The notes below the pieces were generated by a model, which saw only the letters and a program-made list of their open reading frames with translations, ran no database searches and was not told the origin of the DNA. Positions 30,615-33,688 of a stretch of 33,688 nucleotides of DNA are shown in pieces. A program made the position numbers and the translations under genes. The stretch lies in contig ONCY01000039.1 in assembly GCA_900316435.1 (NCBI GenBank), positions 1 to 33,688 of the forward strand. The letters are read 5' to 3'. Origin of the DNA: an uncultured Eubacteriales bacterium (GTDB lineage Bacteria; Bacillota; Clostridia; Oscillospirales; Acutalibacteraceae). Position 1 is the first letter of the stretch. The number at the start of each line of letters is the position of its first letter.

Positions 30615-31526
30615 CTATTCATAAAGATGTTTGGTGAAATAACGGTCGCCGCGGTCGGGAAGAATGATGACGATATTGCCCCTTGCGCCACTGTTTATCA
30701 GCTTTTTCGCAGCCGCCAAAGCCGCGCCTGAGGAAGAACCGGCAAAGATCCCTTCCCTTGAGGCAAGCTCGCGCGCACCGTCAAATGCTTCGTCATCGTT
30801 CATTTTGACGACCTTATCGACAAGCGACATATCCATGGTGTCGGCGATAAAGTCGTTGCCGATACCCTCGATGTTGTAGTCGCCGTGCTCTCCACCGCCC
30901 ATAGTGGAGCCGACGGGGTCGGCGAGCACGCCGACGATTTGCTTATTTTTCTCTTTCAAAAATTTAACTACGCCCGAATAGGTGCCGCCGCTGCCGGCGC
31001 CCGCGACGAGGTAATCGATCTTACCGTTCAAGTCGTCATAAATTTCTTTTCCTGTCGTTTCATAATGCGCCTGAGGATTCGCCTGATTTTTGAACTGCTC
31101 GAGCGTCACCGCGCCGGGAATGGAGCGGCGTATTTCCTCAGCCTTGTCCCACGCGCCGAGCATTCCGCCCTCTCGGGGAGTGTTAATGATCTCCGCGCCG
31201 AGCGCGCGCAAAAGGGTCTGCTTTTCCTCGGAAAATTTTGTCGGGACGACAAAGATAATTTTATAACCCTTGTTCAGCGCGGCAAACGCGATTCCGAGAC
31301 CGGTATTTCCTGCTGTCGCCTCGACAATCGTGCCTCCCTTTTTGAGTATGCCGCGTTTTTCAGCGTCCTCAATCATGTATTTTCCGATTCTGTCCTTAAC
31401 GCTGCCGGACGGATTGTATAATTCTAATTTCGCATAAAGATTGGCGCCGTCGGGTAAACCAATATGATTTAGCTTTACAAGCGGTGTGTTACCTATAAGC
31501 TGCTTCATATCATTATAAAGTGCCAT
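30615..31526 (-). CDS. mccA: Cysteine synthase/cystathionine beta-synthase family (MccA-like)
   Basis: This 303-residue PLP fold-type II enzyme has NPSGSVKDR with the Schiff-base lysine K44, then TAGNTGLGIAFAAL and GAGSGGTYSG, the phosphate loop. In isolation it could be O-acetylserine sulfhydrylase (CysK). Its pairing with a cystathionine lyase gene and luxS, as in the Bacillus mccA-mccB operon, favours formation of cystathionine from homocysteine and serine or O-acetylserine. It begins two bases after the lyase stop. The call between CysK and MccA rests on context. Confidence 0.88.
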   Translation of the reverse strand: MALYNDMKQLIGNTPLVKLNHIGLPDGANLYAKLELYNPSGSVKDRIGKYMIEDAEKRGILKKGGTIVEATAGNTGLGIAFAALNKGYKIIFVVPTKFSEEKQTLLRALGAEIINTPREGGMLGAWDKAEEIRRSIPGAVTLEQFKNQANPQAHYETTGKEIYDDLNGKIDYLVAGAGSGGTYSGVVKFLKEKNKQIVGVLADPVGSTMGGGEHGDYNIEGIGNDFIADTMDMSLVDKVVKMNDDEAFDGARELASREGIFAGSSSGAALAAAKKLINSGARGNIVIILPDRGDRYFTKHLYE

Positions 31527-31528
31527 GA

Positions 31529-32686
31529 TTATTCCTCGCTTTCCGCAATCGCCTGCTCTAAATCGGCAAGAATATCGTCAATGCTTTCAATGCCGATGGA
31601 TAGTCTGATCAAGCCGTCGGTGATGCCGACCTTTTGCCGCACATCGTAAGGAATGGAGGCGTGCGTCATGCTTGCGGGATGGCATACAAGGCTCTCCACG
31701 CCGCCGAGACTTTCAGCAAGCGCAACAAGCTTTAACGCCTTGAAGAATTTTTTGATATTGTAGTTTTCGTAAAGCTCAAAGGAAATCATCGCGCCGCCGT
31801 TTTTCGCCTGACGCTTGTTGATTTCATAGCCCTGCGCTTTGGGCAGTCCGGGATAGTACACCTTCTTGACCGCCTTGTGGTTTTGCAGGAATTCCGCGGC
31901 TTTTTCGGCGTTTGCAACGTGTCGGTCAAGGCGCACGCCGAGGGTTTTGATTCCTCTGATAAGCAAAAAGCTGTCGAAGGGTCCCAGCACGCCGCCTGTT
32001 GAATTCTGGATAAAAGCAAGTCTTTGCTCCAGCTCGTCGTCGTTGACAACAACCAAGCCTGCAACCACGTCGCTGTGACCGCCGAGGTACTTTGTAGCGC
32101 TGTGAACGACAATATCAACACCCAGCTCAATCGGTCTTTGCAGGTACGGGGTCATAAAGGTGTTGTCGACAATCGAGAGAATGCCGTGCTTTTTCGCGAG
32201 CGCCGCTACTGCCGCGAGGTCTGTGATCGTCAGCAGCGGATTCGCCGGGCTTTCAACGAGAATCGCCTTGACGTCCGAGGTGATTTTACTCTCGAGCGCT
32301 GCTAAATCGGTAGTATCCTCGATCGAATAGCCGATATTGAAATGATTGAAAACCTTGTCGAGCACGCGGAATGTACCGCCGTAAACGTTGCTCGAAATCA
32401 GAACCTTATCGCCCGATTCAAACAAGCTGAGTACCGCCGTGATTGCTGCCATGCCCGAGCCGAAGGCAAAGCCTGCCTTGCCGTGCTCCAACTCAGCAAT
32501 CAACGCTTCCAATGCGGCACGGGTCGGATTGCCTGTGCGCGAATACTCCCACTTTGGCTCCTCGCCCAAGTCGGTCTGCTGATAGGTCGAGGTCTGATAG
32601 ATCGGAACGTTGACCGCTCCCGTATATGCGTCTGTGGATATTCCGCCGTGAATCAGGGCGGATTCGATATTTTTATAACTTGCCAT
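31529..32686 (-). CDS. mccB: Cystathionine gamma-lyase/synthase family (MccB-like)
   Basis: This 385-residue PLP fold-type I enzyme of the Cys/Met metabolism family has SRTGNPTR, the family's N-terminal tyrosine/arginine region, SGMAAI, and HSATKYLGGHSDVVAG with K199 as PLP lysine. LESLGGVE-like ESLGGVESL and the SIGIESIDDILADL end are typical. The gamma-lyase role (cystathionine to cysteine) fits next to the mccA-like gene and luxS. Cystathionine gamma-synthase is the alternative. It starts five bases after luxS. Confidence 0.93.
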   Translation of the reverse strand: MASYKNIESALIHGGISTDAYTGAVNVPIYQTSTYQQTDLGEEPKWEYSRTGNPTRAALEALIAELEHGKAGFAFGSGMAAITAVLSLFESGDKVLISSNVYGGTFRVLDKVFNHFNIGYSIEDTTDLAALESKITSDVKAILVESPANPLLTITDLAAVAALAKKHGILSIVDNTFMTPYLQRPIELGVDIVVHSATKYLGGHSDVVAGLVVVNDDELEQRLAFIQNSTGGVLGPFDSFLLIRGIKTLGVRLDRHVANAEKAAEFLQNHKAVKKVYYPGLPKAQGYEINKRQAKNGGAMISFELYENYNIKKFFKALKLVALAESLGGVESLVCHPASMTHASIPYDVRQKVGITDGLIRLSIGIESIDDILADLEQAIAESEE

Positions 32687-32691
32687 GATGA

Positions 32692-33153
32692 TTACTCCTT
32701 ATATTTTAGATCATTTTCATTCCAATTTTTCAGAACGGAGAGCATATCTCCTGCCGTTTTCTTTGCGCCGTCCAGATCATGCTCGGCATAGTTTCCGCAC
32801 TCCGCACGTTTGCTTCCCGGGATTTCGCCCTCAAAGTCTGAGATGAATTCAAGACTGTCGCGCACCAGACGGACAGCGCGTTCATGCGATATGCTATCCC
32901 TGACAAGCAGGTAAAAGCCTGTGCGGCATCCCATAGGACCGACATATACAACATCGTCCGATACTTCGCTGTTGCGCGCGTAGGTGGCAAACAAATGCTC
33001 AATGGTGTGAAGCTCGCCGTTGCCGAGATAATCTCCGCCGTTCGGCTTTTTCATTCTGACGTCGTATGTCACAACGTCTCCGTCAACACGCGAAAGGTAC
33101 ATTCCTTTTTCAAGCCTGTCGTGATTGACGGTAAAGCTCGCTATTGTTTTCAT
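32692..33153 (-). CDS. luxS: S-ribosylhomocysteine lyase
   Basis: This 153-residue LuxS converts S-ribosylhomocysteine to homocysteine plus the autoinducer-2 precursor. The metal site HTIEH gives H49, E52 and H53, the third ligand is C119 in ECGNY, and GCRTGFY contains the catalytic C76. The start is the ATG at 33153, overlapping the metK stop (TAATG). A longer upstream reading overlaps metK coding sequence and is not used. No MTA/SAH nucleosidase gene is visible in the window, though it is needed to make the substrate. Confidence 0.96.
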   Translation of the reverse strand: MKTIASFTVNHDRLEKGMYLSRVDGDVVTYDVRMKKPNGGDYLGNGELHTIEHLFATYARNSEVSDDVVYVGPMGCRTGFYLLVRDSISHERAVRLVRDSLEFISDFEGEIPGSKRAECGNYAEHDLDGAKKTAGDMLSVLKNWNENDLKYKE

Positions 33154-33688
33154 TACGCGACCCCCTTGGCGTATTTTTTCAGCACAGAAGCTAAATCCGT
33201 GCTCTCCCACGGTAAATCGAGGTCGTCTCTGCCGAAATGACCGTAGGAAGCGGTTTGCGCGTAAATGGGTCTTTGCAGATCAAATCTTTCAATTATTTTT
33301 GAAGGGCGCAAATCTACATGTCCTGTAATCAGCTCTGTCAGGGCTTCATCGGAAATCACACCCGTGTTAAAGGTGTTAATCAGTACCGACACAGGATAAG
33401 CGACTCCTATCGCGTATGCGATCTGCACCTCTGCTTTTTTGGCAAGACCTGCCGCAACAATGTTCTTCGCAAGGTATCTTGCGGCATATGCTCCCGAACG
33501 GTCAACCTTTGTGGGATCTTTTCCCGAAAAGGCTCCGCCTCCGTGAGCTGCGGCGCCGCCGTAGGTATCGACGATTATCTTTCTTCCCGTCAATCCGCTG
33601 TCGCCGACGGGACCGCCTATCACAAATCTTCCCGTAGGATTAACAAGGATCCTATAGTTTTTCCATTTTCGGTTACTCTGTATAACAG
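33153..33688 (-). CDS. metK: S-adenosylmethionine synthetase, C-terminal part
   Basis: About 178 codons of the C-terminal portion are present, and the N-terminal half lies beyond the window. The block [11 protein letters not shown], then [17 protein letters not shown] and the P-loop-like [16 protein letters not shown], are diagnostic of MetK. Reading is open to the edge. MetK makes SAM, the first step toward the homocysteine recycled by LuxS downstream. It is translationally coupled to luxS through TAATG. Confidence 0.97.
   Translation of the reverse strand, partial: VIQSNRKWKNYRILVNPTGRFVIGGPVGDSGLTGRKIIVDTYGGAAAHGGGAFSGKDPTKVDRSGAYAARYLAKNIVAAGLAKKAEVQIAYAIGVAYPVSVLINTFNTGVISDEALTELITGHVDLRPSKIIERFDLQRPIYAQTASYGHFGRDDLDLPWESTDLASVLKKYAKGVA

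Noticed and set aside
32692..33210. Longer luxS reading with a 19-residue extension
   Set aside because: The extension overlaps metK coding sequence. The ATG at 33153 forms the usual TAATG overlap and gives the normal LuxS length.

Overview
The window looks like the chromosome of a gut or rumen clostridium of the Ruminococcus/Oscillospiraceae type. The evidence is dockerin-bearing and BspA-like secreted proteins, a tryptophan T-box, a GatCAB operon, a sigma-G-like gene, a four-subunit 2-oxoacid:ferredoxin oxidoreductase and a methionine-to-cysteine operon with LuxS. Nearly every gene lies on the minus strand. The exceptions are 3013-6300 and 17693-18328. No tRNA, rRNA, insertion sequence, prophage or CRISPR array was seen.

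Layout. 1-952 is the N-terminal part of a secreted BspA-like protein cut by the window edge. 1197-2908 is a TrpB2-type tryptophan synthase behind a complete T-box leader. 2961-6300 (+) holds a WalJ/YycJ-type metallo-hydrolase, rlmH, a 120-bp-periodic repeat region and the ribosome-rescue factor rqcH. 6354-10075 is a gatC-gatA-gatB operon whose fourth gene is the most remarkable object here. It encodes a signal peptide, a ubiquitin that I count as identical to human ubiquitin at 67 of 76 positions, and a type I dockerin. gatA carries a frameshifting deletion. 10345-10917 is a sigma-G-like gene lacking its N-terminal third, behind its own consensus promoter.

11125-18328 is a redox/stress cluster. 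It contains an aldo/keto reductase, a DUF4405 membrane cytochrome-like protein, two flavodoxins (one an exported lipoprotein), an SnoaL-like protein, an SDR, a six-helix membrane protein, a LysR regulator and a double carboxymuconolactone decarboxylase. These are divergent from an iron-sulfur flavoprotein, with a perfect LysR-type palindrome midway between the two promoters.

18520-29793 combines a frameshifted PatB/MalY-like C-S lyase with a tightly packed transcription unit. In order of transcription the unit reads: Cys-rich leader peptide, structured leader with two terminator-like hairpins, DCC-repeat lipoprotein, SsuABC-type importer, porG-D-A-B-type oxidoreductase, PaaK-like CoA ligase, aminotransferase, pyridoxal kinase, and a 34-residue ECF-like stub. 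The enzymes would connect an imported acid to an amino acid, or run the other way. 29823-33688 is metK-luxS-mccB-mccA plus an amidohydrolase, the methionine to homocysteine to cysteine route.

Two housekeeping-type genes (gatA, patB) have frameshifts, and the sigma gene is broken at its 5' end. Sequence error should be excluded before biological meaning is given to those breaks.
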